Assembly (NCBI RefSeq): GCF_001922985.1
Contig: NZ_MRUH01000123.1
Location: forward strand, 1 to 64,000
Direction of reading: 5' to 3'
Length of the DNA: 64,000 nt
Source: Teredinibacter waterburyi
Lineage (GTDB): Bacteria > Pseudomonadota > Gammaproteobacteria > Pseudomonadales > Cellvibrionaceae
Part shown: in pieces, positions 51,749 through 64,000 of the stretch
How the letters are laid out: every line of letters begins with the position of its first letter
Numbering within the stretch: position 1 is the stretch's first letter
Notes under the pieces: generated by a model
The model's database searches: none
Told to the model about the DNA's origin: nothing
What the model saw: only the letters and a program-made list of their open reading frames with translations
Position numbers and translations under genes: made by a program

Positions 51749-53602
51749 ATGTCTTATTTGCCTCTTATTGTTGGCTTTGGCGGCTACAATGCGGCCGGCC
51801 GAAGTTCTGGTCATCAGTCTTACCAGCGTATGATTCTCGAAAGTTTGAGTGACGCGGATAGGGCGCAAACCTTGAATTCACTCGCGCAACTAATGGGTGT
51901 CCCCGATGCGCCTGAAGATACGGTAATTAAGGGAACATTGGTACGCCGGATTGGCTCCGAGTTCTTCGATGTAAACAAAGCGCCGGTCGGCAAAGAAGTC
52001 ACGCTGAAGGCGTCAAAAGATTCTCCAAATAGCTTCATCATCGCCACCAAAGACCTTCCCGATTTTATTCCAGATACTTGGCAAATCGAGCCAGTGCACA
52101 CAGAGAGTCGTTACAGTCGCGTGACTTTCAGTCAGGAAGAGAAACTGTTGCTTTCGGCGCAAACCACTATGCCTGTGCAGTCTGCTGGTCAGTTGCCGCA
52201 AGGATTCGACCCAGGCGCCCACTACCGTTCGCAGCATCATCCCCGCGGTTTGCAAATGTCCATTTTAGGTGCTTCGGATGCCGTTAAATCTGTAGGAATT
52301 GATTGGCAGACCATTGCTGACTCTGTGTCACCTGATGCTATTTCGGTATACAGCAGCAGTGTTATGAGCCAGCTTGATCAAAACGGCTTTGGCGGCATGA
52401 TGGGCGCGCGGATGCGAGCCTGTCGTGCAACGTCGAAGCAGTTGGCTATGGGCTTGAACACAATGCCGGCGGACTTTATAAACGCCTATGTGCTTGGCAG
52501 CGTAGGGGCGACAGCCGGTGTTACCGGCGCCTGTGCAACGTTCCTCTATAATCTTCGTTTTGCGGTTGATGAAATCCGCAGCGGTCGTCGTAAAGTTGCG
52601 GTGGTTGGTGCGAGTGAGGCTCCGATTTTACCCGAAGTTATGGACGGCTACTCGGCTATGAGCGCCCTGGCCACCGATGCAGACTTGTTGAAGCTGGAAG
52701 GCTTACCCTCTGGGGTGTTGCCGGACCATCGTCGTGCGAGCCGTCCGTTTGGCCCGAATTGCGGGTTCACGCTCGCTGAATCCAGCCAGTATGTGGTGCT
52801 GATGGCCGATGATTTGGCCATGGAGCTGGGCGCGCAGGTATTTGGCGCTGTGCCGGGTGTGTATGTAAACGCCGATGGCTATAAGAAATCGATCTCCGCA
52901 CCGGGGGCAGGTAATTACATCACCATGGCGAAAGCGGTTGCCCTGGGGCGCTCATTGCTTGGCGAAGATGCGATTAAACATCGTAGTTTTGTGCAGGCGC
53001 ATGGTTCAAGTACGCCGCACAATCGCGTGACGGAGTCACGTATTTTTGATGAGGTGGCAAAGGGTTTTGGTATTCAGCATTGGCCGGTAGCCGCGGTTAA
53101 GGCTTATTTGGGGCATTCCCTCGGGCCTGCGAGTGGCGATCAAATGGCGGCGAGTTTAGGTGTTTTTGCCAAGGGCATTTTGCCCGGAATAAAAACGATT
53201 GATGCTGTTGCCGATGATATTTTTTCCAGCCGTTTAAATATATCCAATAAGGATAATGAGTTGGGCGTCGATAATGCTGCCGTTGCATTTCTGAACTCCA
53301 AGGGGTTCGGCGGCAATAATGCGACCGCAACGGTGCTGTCGCCGAATGTTGTTGCCGGGTATCTCGAAAAGCGTCACGGCAAGGCATCAATGTCCAGCTA
53401 TCGCAACAAGCTGAGTCAAACCACTGAAAAATCGGCGGCGTATTTAGCTGAAGCCGATGCGGGCAATCTAAACCCTATCTACGATTTTGGCGCCGGGCTT
53501 ATCGACGAAGACAAAATAAAAATAACCGCAGATGCGATCACAATTCCCGGCTATAGCAAACCTATAGCGCTGGGGGATAACGAGGGCTATTCCGACTTTT
53601 AA
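51749..53602 (+). CDS. fabY: Beta-ketoacyl-ACP synthase FabY
   Basis: A 617-residue thiolase-fold condensing enzyme, long for the class and matching Pseudomonas aeruginosa FabY (634 aa), which starts fatty acid synthesis from acetyl-CoA and malonyl-ACP in place of FabH. The N-terminus LPLIVGFGGYNAAGRSS is FabY-like. Catalytic residues: Cys262 (TGACATFLYN), His418 (QAHGSSTPHN) and His456 (YLGHSLGPASGDQ). Divergent from the GlxA-like regulator; followed by an XRE-cupin regulator 74 bp on. Whether a fabH gene also exists cannot be seen here. Confidence 0.92.
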   Translation: MSYLPLIVGFGGYNAAGRSSGHQSYQRMILESLSDADRAQTLNSLAQLMGVPDAPEDTVIKGTLVRRIGSEFFDVNKAPVGKEVTLKASKDSPNSFIIATKDLPDFIPDTWQIEPVHTESRYSRVTFSQEEKLLLSAQTTMPVQSAGQLPQGFDPGAHYRSQHHPRGLQMSILGASDAVKSVGIDWQTIADSVSPDAISVYSSSVMSQLDQNGFGGMMGARMRACRATSKQLAMGLNTMPADFINAYVLGSVGATAGVTGACATFLYNLRFAVDEIRSGRRKVAVVGASEAPILPEVMDGYSAMSALATDADLLKLEGLPSGVLPDHRRASRPFGPNCGFTLAESSQYVVLMADDLAMELGAQVFGAVPGVYVNADGYKKSISAPGAGNYITMAKAVALGRSLLGEDAIKHRSFVQAHGSSTPHNRVTESRIFDEVAKGFGIQHWPVAAVKAYLGHSLGPASGDQMAASLGVFAKGILPGIKTIDAVADDIFSSRLNISNKDNELGVDNAAVAFLNSKGFGGNNATATVLSPNVVAGYLEKRHGKASMSSYRNKLSQTTEKSAAYLAEADAGNLNPIYDFGAGLIDEDKIKITADAITIPGYSKPIALGDNEGYSDF

Positions 53603-53676
53603 ATGTCAATTTTTTCGACCTCGACTCGTTTTGCCACCGTTACTACCTATTAAGGTATTGCCGAAAGGAATAGTCT

Positions 53677-54276
53677 ATGAAAGAAAAGCGCACCCTTGGA
53701 AAAGCGCAGTTGGGGGCACCTAAATTAAGCGGTGAAATTGGCGAGCGTTTACACGCGGTGCGCAAACAGCTGGGATTGTCTCAACGTGAACTTGCGCGCC
53801 GAGCCGACATTACTAATAGCTCTCTGTCGATGATTGAACAGGGCAAGGTCAGTCCTTCGGTCGCTTCTTTGGAAAAAATTCTTGCCGTCATTCCCATGAG
53901 TCTACAGGAGTTTTTTTCCGACGCTTTGGAGTTGGCTTCACCAATTCTCGCCCGCGATGATTTTGTCTGCACGGACAACGAAGGTATCTACAGTGAGGTT
54001 ATGTCGTTGGCACAGGCAGGTCGGGAAGGTGTCTTTTTGGCGCGGAAGACTTTTAAAGCTGGCGCCAAAATAAATGCGGAATGGATGACTCATAAAGGTT
54101 TTATCGGCGGCATCGTTATTCGAGGGTCATTGGTCTTAAAACTGGATGGCGCGGAGTATGAACTTAAAGCCGGTGAAGGCTTCCATTTTTCTCTGCATCG
54201 CTCCCATAGCTATCGAAATCTCGGGCATGAAGAGTGCGAGATTATTTCCGTGTCATTTAGCGATCGTCGCGGTTAG
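53677..54276 (+). CDS. XRE-cupin transcriptional regulator
   Basis: A 199-residue regulator. The helix-turn-helix (about 24-78) reads LGLSQRELARRADITNSSLSM, then GKVSPSVASLEKILAVIP. A C-terminal cupin (about 120-195) contains GGIVIRGSLVLKLDGAEYELKAGEGFHFSLHRSHSYRN, as in PuuR-like ligand-sensing regulators. The ligand is unknown; position between fabY and fadBA suggests a lipid-related signal, but polyamine- or amino-acid-type ligands are also common. A GAAAGG ribosome-binding site lies before the ATG. Confidence 0.9.
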   Translation: MKEKRTLGKAQLGAPKLSGEIGERLHAVRKQLGLSQRELARRADITNSSLSMIEQGKVSPSVASLEKILAVIPMSLQEFFSDALELASPILARDDFVCTDNEGIYSEVMSLAQAGREGVFLARKTFKAGAKINAEWMTHKGFIGGIVIRGSLVLKLDGAEYELKAGEGFHFSLHRSHSYRNLGHEECEIISVSFSDRRG

Positions 54277-54520
54277 TTGCCCCTGTCTAAAACCTAGATC
54301 TTGATCCATACTCTATGGTCAGAGAGGCTGGTTACGCCATTCGAAACAGTCGATTTGGTCAATGTATGATGGCTGCTGAATAGGGTAACGTGATTTCCCA
54401 GAACTGTTTACTGTCTTTGGGTTTCTTAGTGGGCATGGGTTCGATTCTTCAAAATAGGCCCGCTAGGTTAACCAAGATAAATACAATATTTAACTGCTAA
54501 AAATTAGCCCGAGGTCGGCG

Positions 54521-57870
<3,350 letters not shown>

Positions 57871-57894
57871 CCAACTACCTCTAGAATGCGCGCT

Positions 57895-57922
57895 CAATTC
57901 GAACAGAGCCTTGTTCGGGTTG
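57895..57922 (+). terminator. Stem-loop after fadA
   Basis: CAATTCGAACA (57895-57905) pairs with TGTTCGGGTTG (57912-57922), 11 bp with two G-T wobbles, around a 6-nt loop, 24 bp past the fadA stop. No T-run follows, so this is a probable terminator or processing hairpin. Confidence 0.5.
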
Positions 57923-58076
57923 AGTCCCCTTATAAGCAGTTGTTGAACCAGTCTCTTTACTGTGGCACAATTGCCCCCCTTCAAATGGGTGAGCAAAGTT
58001 TGTTTTATTGTTTTATCTAATTAAAACAATGGCTTGCGAAACTTTTTTGATGCAGTTTGCTAGGCGGATGTGTAGT

Positions 58077-58160
<84 letters not shown>

Positions 58161-58217
58161 TTAGCCTTTTAACTCCAACAGTATTTATTACTCCCATGAT
58201 TCTTTACGAGGAACAAG

Positions 58218-59537
58218 ATGCAAGTTTCTATTGAAACGACATCCGGTCTGGAACGTCGTCTAACCGTCGGTATCCCTGCAAATTTAGTTGATCAGGAAGT
58301 TGAAAAACGCCTGAAAGATGCCGCAAAAAACGTGCGTATCAATGGTTTCCGTAAGGGTAAAGTTCCTATGAAGGTCGTGAAACAGCGCTACGGTGCTGGC
58401 GTACGGCAGGAAGTTGTGGGAGATACAATTCAGCGTTCGTTTTACGAAGCTGTTCAACAGAAGGCTGTGCGTCCCGCCGGTCAGCCGCAGATTGATGCGC
58501 GCCAACTTGAAGAAGGTAAAGATCTTGAATACGTTGCCACCTTCGAAGTTTACCCCGAAGTGGAGCTCAAGGATCTAGAGAAGCTAGAAGTGGCTCGCTT
58601 AGATGCCGATATCACCGATGCTGATATCGACGATATGATTAAGACTTTGCAGAAAAATCAGGCCTCTTTTGTGCCGGTTAAACGCAAATCTAAAAAGGGT
58701 GATCAGGTTGTGATCGACTTCGACGGTACTGTAGGTGGTGAACCGTTTGAGGGTGGTAGCGCTAAAGATCACAAGTTAGAGTTGGGTTCTGGGGCTATGA
58801 TTCCTGGGTTCGAAAAGGGCATCATCGGTATGAAGACTGGTGAGTCACAAACGATATCCGTAACCTTCCCTGAAGATTATCAAGTTGAAAGCTTGCGCGG
58901 CGCTGATGCAGAGTTTGTAGTGTCAGTTACCGAAGTAAATGGTGAGAAGTTGCCCGCTTTGAATGATGAATTTTTTGCTAAGTTCGGTATTACCGAGGGC
59001 GGCGAAGAAAAATTCCGTCAAGACGTAAGTGAAAATATGGCCCGTGAGAAGTCGCGCGCCAGTAAAAATAAAGTACGTGAGCAGCTATTAGATGGTTTGT
59101 TGGCAGCTAATCCAGTGGAGTTGCCAGCCGCTTTGGTTGCGTCTGAAATTGATGCGATGCGTCAGCAGATGGTCCAGCAGTATGGTGAAATGGCTAAAAA
59201 CCTCGATTTGAAAGCCCTTTTGCCGGACGATATGTTTAAAGCTCAAGCGGAAAAGCGCACTAGTTTGGCGTTGTTGATTTCGGCCCTAGTTTCAAAAGAA
59301 GGGATAAAAGCTGATCCAGCCGTTGTACGATCTTTGATTGAGGATGCAGCTGCAACCTACGAAGATCCGCAGGAAGTGGTTAACTACTACTATAACAACG
59401 AACAGTTGTTGGCGAGTGTGGAAGCTGCAGCTCTGGAAGAACAGGCTGTTGCATTACTTTTGACAAAAGCAAAAGTAAGCGACAAAAAAGTAAGTTACGA
59501 GCAGCTAATTAAAGCGGACGGTGCGGAAGCGGAATAG
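58218..59537 (+). CDS. tig: Trigger factor
   Basis: A 439-residue ribosome-bound chaperone. The ribosome-binding signature GFRKGKVP (about 44-51) is exact. An FKBP-type prolyl isomerase domain (about 155-240) contains GDQVVIDFDGTVGGEPFEGG and GMKTGESQTISVTFPEDYQ. The helical C-terminal chaperone arms complete it; length matches E. coli (432 aa). A GAGGAA ribosome-binding site precedes the ATG. It sits in the usual order with clpP, clpX and lon and has its own terminator. Confidence 0.97.
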   Translation: MQVSIETTSGLERRLTVGIPANLVDQEVEKRLKDAAKNVRINGFRKGKVPMKVVKQRYGAGVRQEVVGDTIQRSFYEAVQQKAVRPAGQPQIDARQLEEGKDLEYVATFEVYPEVELKDLEKLEVARLDADITDADIDDMIKTLQKNQASFVPVKRKSKKGDQVVIDFDGTVGGEPFEGGSAKDHKLELGSGAMIPGFEKGIIGMKTGESQTISVTFPEDYQVESLRGADAEFVVSVTEVNGEKLPALNDEFFAKFGITEGGEEKFRQDVSENMAREKSRASKNKVREQLLDGLLAANPVELPAALVASEIDAMRQQMVQQYGEMAKNLDLKALLPDDMFKAQAEKRTSLALLISALVSKEGIKADPAVVRSLIEDAAATYEDPQEVVNYYYNNEQLLASVEAAALEEQAVALLLTKAKVSDKKVSYEQLIKADGAEAE

Positions 59538-59906
59538 CGCCAATCTTTAACTGCGTTAGTTGTTTATCATGACAGCCCCTTTATGGGGCTGTTTTCGTTT
59601 ATAGCGAGTTAAAGTTTTTGCCCGCTAGTTGTTCGAATTGGTCGAATGCTGGCCAGTTTTGCAGCGAATATGCTGTTAACCTACAGCAAATATTGTAGTT
59701 CCGCCTGATGCGCATATAATTGCTGAAATACTTATTCCGCAACTGCGTAAATAATCTGGCGCGCTGTTCACAATTGATTAGTGATATTGGGAATGAGCGA
59801 CTAAACTCTTATAAAAGCAGTCTAAGACGAAGCTCCATATAAAGCCGATGTGTTGCGCAGTGCGTATAACCATCTTTCTGGATAAGACAACCAACTGGAT
59901 TTGCCT
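59538..59906. other. 369-bp tig-clpP intergenic region
   Basis: It begins with the tig terminator. The rest must carry the clpP promoter and leader. A CTCCATAT at 59833-59840 resembles an RpoH -10 box; the best -35-like element (CTTATAA, 59808) is 18 bp away, too far for a confident call. No gene seen. Confidence 0.5.
59572..59600 (+). terminator. Intrinsic terminator after tig
   Basis: ACAGCCCC (59572-59579) and GGGGCTGT (59585-59592) form an 8-bp stem around five bases, followed by TTTCGTTT. Confidence 0.85.
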
Positions 59907-60554
59907 ATGTCAAAAATTGATCTTCTCGGCGGCGACGCGTCCACCGTAACTAACTCTCTCGTGCCCATTGTTGTTGAGCAAACAGCAAGAGGTGAGCGTT
60001 CTTATGATATCTATTCTCGCCTTCTGAAGGAGAGAGTCATCTTTCTCGTCGGGCAAGTTGAAGATCACATGGCAAATTTGATCGTAGCGCAAATGTTGTT
60101 TTTAGAGGCGGAGAATCCGGATAAGGATATTCACCTCTATATCAACTCCCCCGGTGGTTCAGTAACCGCCGGTATGTCGATCTACGATACGATGCAGTTT
60201 ATTAAGCCAGACGTAAGCACTATGTGTATTGGTCAAGCTTGTAGTATGGGTGCTTTCTTGCTGACTGCCGGTGCAAAGGGCAAGCGTTTCTGTTTGCCAA
60301 ATGCCCGCACCATGATCCACCAGCCTTCCGGCGGTGCTCAGGGTCAGGCGAGTGATATACACATTCAAGCTCAAGAAATTTTGAAAATCCGACAGCGCTT
60401 AAATGAGATTATGGCCGATCACACCGGTCAGTCTGTTGAAGAGATTGCGCTTAATACAGAGCGCGATAAGTTTATGAGTGCAGAAGAGTCAAAAGCGTTC
60501 GGTTTAATTGATGATGTGCTTGATAAGCGCGTATTCGATACAGCTAAGTCGTAA
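59907..60554 (+). CDS. clpP: ATP-dependent Clp protease proteolytic subunit ClpP
   Basis: A 215-residue serine protease forming a double heptamer that degrades substrates unfolded by ClpX or ClpA. The catalytic Ser113 is in [11 protein letters not shown], His138 in MIHQPSGG, and the Asp lies in FGLIDDV. The N-terminal [22 protein letters not shown] is typical; the first 14 or so residues are the propeptide removed in E. coli. ATG 59907 is preferred over TTG 59901. clpX follows 121 bp downstream. Confidence 0.97.
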   Translation: MSKIDLLGGDASTVTNSLVPIVVEQTARGERSYDIYSRLLKERVIFLVGQVEDHMANLIVAQMLFLEAENPDKDIHLYINSPGGSVTAGMSIYDTMQFIKPDVSTMCIGQACSMGAFLLTAGAKGKRFCLPNARTMIHQPSGGAQGQASDIHIQAQEILKIRQRLNEIMADHTGQSVEEIALNTERDKFMSAEESKAFGLIDDVLDKRVFDTAKS

Positions 60555-60675
60555 TTTTAAGTTTTAGCCGCTAGCGGTTAGCCCAGCTTGAACAGAGCTT
60601 GGGGAAAGGTCAGAATGACCTGTATAGGCGGCTACAACCGCTTGCTAAGAGATATAGCCAGATTGGAGACCATTG

Positions 60676-61965
60676 ATGTCTGACAACAGTAACAACAGCG
60701 ACGATAGCGGCAAGCTTCTCTATTGCTCGTTCTGTGGAAAGAGCCAGCATGAAGTACGTAAGCTAATTGCAGGCCCCTCGGTTTTTATCTGTGATGAGTG
60801 TGTTGATCTTTGTAACGACATTATTCGCGAAGAAATACAAGAGAGTGTCACCGAGGGTAGTGGCGATAAGCTACCTACACCAAAAGAGATTTCACAAACT
60901 CTAGATGAATACGTTATCGGCCAGAGCGATGCTAAAAAGGTGCTGGCGGTGGCGGTTTATAATCACTATAAGCGTCTTCGTGTAGGTGAGTCGAAGAAAG
61001 TAAAAAATGATGTCGAGCTGGGTAAAAGTAACATATTGCTGGTCGGCCCTACCGGTAGTGGTAAGACGCTCCTAGCGGAAACATTGGCGCGCTTATTGAA
61101 CGTACCTTTTACCATCGCAGACGCTACGACCCTAACTGAAGCGGGTTATGTTGGTGAAGACGTAGAAAATATTATTCAGAAATTGTTACAAAAATGTGAT
61201 TACGATGTAGATAAGGCTCAGCAGGGTATTGTTTATATCGATGAAATTGACAAGATTTCTCGCAAGTCTGATAACCCATCGATTACTCGTGATGTATCTG
61301 GTGAGGGTGTGCAGCAGGCGTTGTTGAAGCTTATTGAGGGTACGGTTGCTTCCGTCCCCCCTCAAGGCGGCCGCAAGCATCCGCAGCAAGAGTTTTTACA
61401 AGTCGATACGTCCAATATCCTCTTTATATGTGGAGGTGCATTTGCTGGGTTAGATCGCGTTATTCGAGACCGTTCAGAAAAAGGCGGGATCGGCTTCGGC
61501 GCGGAAGTTAAGAGCAAAGACCACAGCAAGAACGTCGGCGAAACTTTAAAAGATCTAGAGCCAGAAGATCTAGTGCGTTACGGCCTAATCCCAGAGTTTG
61601 TCGGCCGCTTACCCGTCATAGCGACACTTGATGAGCTAGATGCTGCAGCGCTAGTACAGATTCTCCGCGAACCAAAAAATTCTTTAGTCAAGCAGTATGG
61701 TAAGTTGTTTGAAATGGAGGGCGTTGAGGTTGATTTTCGCGACGAAGCGCTTGATGCCGTAGCGCGTAAGGCTATGGAGCGAAAAACCGGTGCACGTGGT
61801 TTACGCTCAATTATGGAGAACGTACTGCTCGATACCATGTACAGACTTCCTTCCGAGACGAATGTGTCGAAAGTTGTAGTTGATGAGTCTGTGATAAAGG
61901 GTGAGTCGGCGCCATTGTTAGTTTATGAGCACACCGATCAACCTAAGGCGTTGCCCGAAGAGTAA
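60676..61965 (+). CDS. clpX: ATP-dependent Clp protease ATPase subunit ClpX
   Basis: A 429-residue AAA+ unfoldase feeding ClpP. The N-terminal zinc-binding domain has CSFCGKSQ and CDECVDLC. Walker A is GPTGSGKT, Walker [11 protein letters not shown], and the ClpP-facing and pore-loop regions are normal ([10 protein letters not shown]). C-terminal sensor-2 region: [20 protein letters not shown] 60673 lies one codon before ATG 60676; the ATG has GGAG 7 nt upstream. Followed by a strong terminator. Confidence 0.97.
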   Translation: MSDNSNNSDDSGKLLYCSFCGKSQHEVRKLIAGPSVFICDECVDLCNDIIREEIQESVTEGSGDKLPTPKEISQTLDEYVIGQSDAKKVLAVAVYNHYKRLRVGESKKVKNDVELGKSNILLVGPTGSGKTLLAETLARLLNVPFTIADATTLTEAGYVGEDVENIIQKLLQKCDYDVDKAQQGIVYIDEIDKISRKSDNPSITRDVSGEGVQQALLKLIEGTVASVPPQGGRKHPQQEFLQVDTSNILFICGGAFAGLDRVIRDRSEKGGIGFGAEVKSKDHSKNVGETLKDLEPEDLVRYGLIPEFVGRLPVIATLDELDAAALVQILREPKNSLVKQYGKLFEMEGVEVDFRDEALDAVARKAMERKTGARGLRSIMENVLLDTMYRLPSETNVSKVVVDESVIKGESAPLLVYEHTDQPKALPEE

Positions 61966-62055
61966 GCGTATATCGGAATTACACTAGACGACACTACTTA
62001 GTTTTTTATCCGGCTTATCGCTAAGTTGTGCGCCAAAGATTGGTTAAGATACGTG

Positions 62056-62081
62056 AAAAGGGCCCTATGGCCCTTTTTTTT
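62056..62081 (+). terminator. Intrinsic terminator after clpX
   Basis: AAAAGGGCC (62056-62064) and GGCCCTTTT (62069-62077) around CTAT, followed by four more T residues: a classic hairpin with T-run. Confidence 0.9.
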
Positions 62082-62181
62082 GCGTCTTACTTTGTGATTT
62101 GTTCGAGGTCTGGTTGTATTCTTATTTGGGCGATGGAATAGCAACCTAAAACTGTCATCATTCGTATGGGGCGGTGATTGA

Positions 62182-62210
62182 CTTGTAAATCATTGTTTCC
62201 GCCCCCAACT
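62182..62210 (+). promoter_or_regulatory. Sigma-32-like promoter of lon
   Basis: CTTGTAA (62182-62188) and CCCCAACT (62203-62210), 14 bp apart, resemble the RpoH consensus CTTGAAA and CCCCATNT with one mismatch each. It lies 71 bp before the lon ATG. lon is a heat-shock gene in E. coli, so this fits. Confidence 0.65.
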
Positions 62211-62281
62211 AGCCTAAAGCGGTCTTAAAGTCTGGCATATTAGTTTGCCAAGACCCCAGCTTTCTATAAAGAGGTCAGTCA

Positions 62282-64000
62282 ATGGATCAGTCCGAGCAGG
62301 TATTAAGCGATAACAAACTCCCATTACTTCCATTGCGTGACGTAGTGGTTTACCCACACATGGTTATTCCTCTTTTTGTTGGTCGTGCAAAGTCGATTGC
62401 TGCGCTTGAGCGGGCAATGGCAGATGATAAGCAGATACTCCTAGTTGCTCAAAAACACGCGTCGGTAGATGAGCCCGGTGTTGATGACCTCTACAGTTTT
62501 GCGACTGTGGCTACCGTGCTTCAGCTATTGAAGTTACCCGACGGAACCGTAAAAGTTTTGGTGGAGGGGCGTCAGCGTGCCTCAATCGTCTCGGTAAGCG
62601 AAGAGCAGGACTACTTTATTGCCGAGATCGAGGTGGTTGCTAACAGCGAGCCAGAAGACCGTGAAATGGAGGCGTTAACGCGAACCCTGCTTAGCCGCTT
62701 CGAGCAGTATGTGAATCTCAGTAAAAAGGTTCCCGCAGAAGTTATGACCTCCCTAAGCGGTATCGATGAGCCAAGCCGGCTGGCCGATACCGTCGCTGCC
62801 CACATGAGTCTTGATCTTGCACAAAAGCAGGAAATTCTCGAGGTGGCGGACGTAGGAGAGCGCTTAGAGCATCTTATTGGCCTGATGGCTGCTGAAGCCG
62901 ATCTGTATCAAGTCGAAAAACGGATTCGAGGCCGGGTAAAGAAACAAATGGAGAAGAGTCAGCGCGAGTACTATCTGAACGAGCAAATGAAAGCCATCCA
63001 GAAAGAACTTGGCGAAATGGGCGAGGAGCCGAGTGAAGGTGAGGAGCTGGAGCGAAAAGTAGCCGAGGCTGGTATGCCGAAAGAGGCTGAAACTAAGACG
63101 CGAGCGGAGCTAAACAAGCTTAAAATGATGTCGCCTATGTCTGCAGAGGCATCGGTTGTGCGTGCCTATATCGATTGGATGGTTAACCTACCGTGGAAGA
63201 AGCGCAGTAAGGTTCGTCATGATCTAGAGGCGGCGGAGAAAATCCTTGAGCAGGACCACTATGGTTTAGCTGAGGTCAAGGAGCGGATTCTAGAATACCT
63301 CGCCGTTCAAAAACGCGTGAAAAAAGTTAAAGGTCCAATCTTGTGTTTGGTGGGGCCTCCTGGGGTCGGTAAGACCTCCTTGGGTGAGTCTGTAGCGCGC
63401 GCTACAAATCGTAAGTTTGTTCGTATGGCTCTGGGTGGTGTGCGTGATGAAGCCGAAATTCGCGGTCATCGCCGTACTTATATTGGCTCTATGCCTGGCA
63501 AGCTCGTGCAAAAAATGTCAAAGGTGGGTGTGAAGAATCCACTCTTCCTGCTAGATGAAATCGATAAAATGGGTATGGATCATCGCGGCGATCCTGCATC
63601 TGCTTTATTGGAGGTGTTGGACCCAGAGCAAAACTCTACTTTTAATGATCACTATCTGGAAGTGGATTACGATTTGTCTGACGTGATGTTTGTTTGTACT
63701 TCGAATAGTATGAATATTCCTGGTCCATTGCTCGATCGTATGGAAGTTATCCGTATTCCCGGTTACACCGAAGACGAAAAGGTCAATATCGCAACGCGAT
63801 ATTTGATACCCAAACAGACTAAAAATAATGGCCTGCATAAAGACGAATTAATTATAGAGCCTGAAGCGATTCTTGATGTAATTCGTTACTACACTCGCGA
63901 AGCTGGTGTCCGCGGCCTTGACCGCGAGATTGCAAAAATATGCCGAAAGGTTGTTACCCAAAATGCAAAAGCGAAAACGAATACAACTATCATTGTTAGC
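62282..64000 (+). CDS. lon: ATP-dependent protease Lon, partial (3' end beyond window)
   Basis: The forward frame is open from ATG 62282 to the window edge (573 codons). The N-terminal substrate domain starts [23 protein letters not shown]. The coiled-coil region contains [16 protein letters not shown]. Walker A is GPPGVGKT (358-365), with Walker [11 protein letters not shown] and the arginine-rich sensor region [17 protein letters not shown]. The proteolytic domain with its Ser-Lys dyad lies off the right edge, so the protease part is inferred. Last of the tig-clpP-clpX-lon block. Confidence 0.97.
   Translation, partial: MDQSEQVLSDNKLPLLPLRDVVVYPHMVIPLFVGRAKSIAALERAMADDKQILLVAQKHASVDEPGVDDLYSFATVATVLQLLKLPDGTVKVLVEGRQRASIVSVSEEQDYFIAEIEVVANSEPEDREMEALTRTLLSRFEQYVNLSKKVPAEVMTSLSGIDEPSRLADTVAAHMSLDLAQKQEILEVADVGERLEHLIGLMAAEADLYQVEKRIRGRVKKQMEKSQREYYLNEQMKAIQKELGEMGEEPSEGEELERKVAEAGMPKEAETKTRAELNKLKMMSPMSAEASVVRAYIDWMVNLPWKKRSKVRHDLEAAEKILEQDHYGLAEVKERILEYLAVQKRVKKVKGPILCLVGPPGVGKTSLGESVARATNRKFVRMALGGVRDEAEIRGHRRTYIGSMPGKLVQKMSKVGVKNPLFLLDEIDKMGMDHRGDPASALLEVLDPEQNSTFNDHYLEVDYDLSDVMFVCTSNSMNIPGPLLDRMEVIRIPGYTEDEKVNIATRYLIPKQTKNNGLHKDELIIEPEAILDVIRYYTREAGVRGLDREIAKICRKVVTQNAKAKTNTTIIVS

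Larger units (their letters stand above)
61966..62281. other. 316-bp clpX-lon intergenic region
   Basis: It contains the clpX terminator (62056-62081) and a sigma-32-like promoter for lon (62182-62210). Nothing else recognised. A ribosome-binding site (AGAGG) lies just before the lon ATG. Confidence 0.65.

Noticed and set aside
59808..59840. RpoH-like promoter for clpP
   Set aside because: The -10 box (CTCCATAT) is fair, but the nearest -35-like element is 18 bp away and weak, beyond the usual 11-16 bp.

Overview
The window reads as chromosomal DNA of an aerobic, polysaccharide-degrading gammaproteobacterium, most like the Cellvibrionaceae group (Saccharophagus, Teredinibacter, Cellvibrio relatives). 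That placement is inference from gene content: the canonical tig-clpP-clpX-lon block, FadBA, FabY, YibL, YaeQ, YpfJ, HrpB, a carboxyspermidine-type polyamine operon and a family 11 xylanase. I see no prophage, insertion sequence, CRISPR array or rRNA operon. Nearly all DNA is coding, with short gaps.

Layout. 1-9.5 kb: partial DUF2780 gene, HerA-like ATPase, YpfJ-type zinc peptidase, ABC-F protein YbiT, DUF1415 protein, a periplasmic binding-like protein, a small YidB-like protein, MscS channel and an OmpA-type porin. 9.8-14.4 kb: a three-gene signalling operon (response regulator, LysM/FecR protein, CHASE2 histidine kinase). 14.6-22.5 kb: YibL, an orphan galactitol-type PTS IIC permease, then HopJ, a dienelactone hydrolase, YaeQ, MAPEG, MtfA and HrpB. 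22.6-27.7 kb: a three-domain lysophospholipid transport and acylation fusion (LplT-PlsC-acyl ligase) divergent from an HTH regulator, then a DUF4234-like membrane protein. 27.8-34.8 kb: a tightly coupled six-gene RDD/SpoIIM/DUF4129/DUF4350/MoxR/DUF58 operon. 34.9-42.9 kb: DeaD, a lipoprotein GH11 xylanase, a DnaJ-domain membrane protein with Ppx, a methyltransferase, MsrA and a diguanylate cyclase. 43.0-47.4 kb: speA, carboxynorspermidine synthase and nspC. 47.9-50.3 kb: HPF, a TIGR01777 epimerase-like protein and Hsp20. 50.4-57.9 kb: lipid region with a GlxA-like AraC regulator, FabY, an XRE-cupin regulator and FadBA. 58.1-64.0 kb: tRNA-Leu(UAG), tig, clpP, clpX and lon (cut by the right edge).

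How the genes work together. Three themes recur. Protein quality control: Hsp20, trigger factor, ClpXP, Lon, HPF and MsrA; sigma-32-like promoters are visible before hsp20 and lon. Membrane lipid supply and turnover: FabY for chain initiation, FadBA for beta-oxidation, and the LplT-PlsC-ligase fusion for lysophospholipid repair. Envelope sensing and surface functions: CHASE2 kinase cassette, MoxR operon, MscS, OmpA and the lipoprotein xylanase. The most interesting non-coding signal is in the hsp20 leader, where a hairpin sequesters the Shine-Dalgarno sequence with a G-G mismatch and a bulged U, as in ROSE-type RNA thermometers. Several starts were moved from the longest reading frame on ribosome-binding-site evidence; this is stated in each entry.
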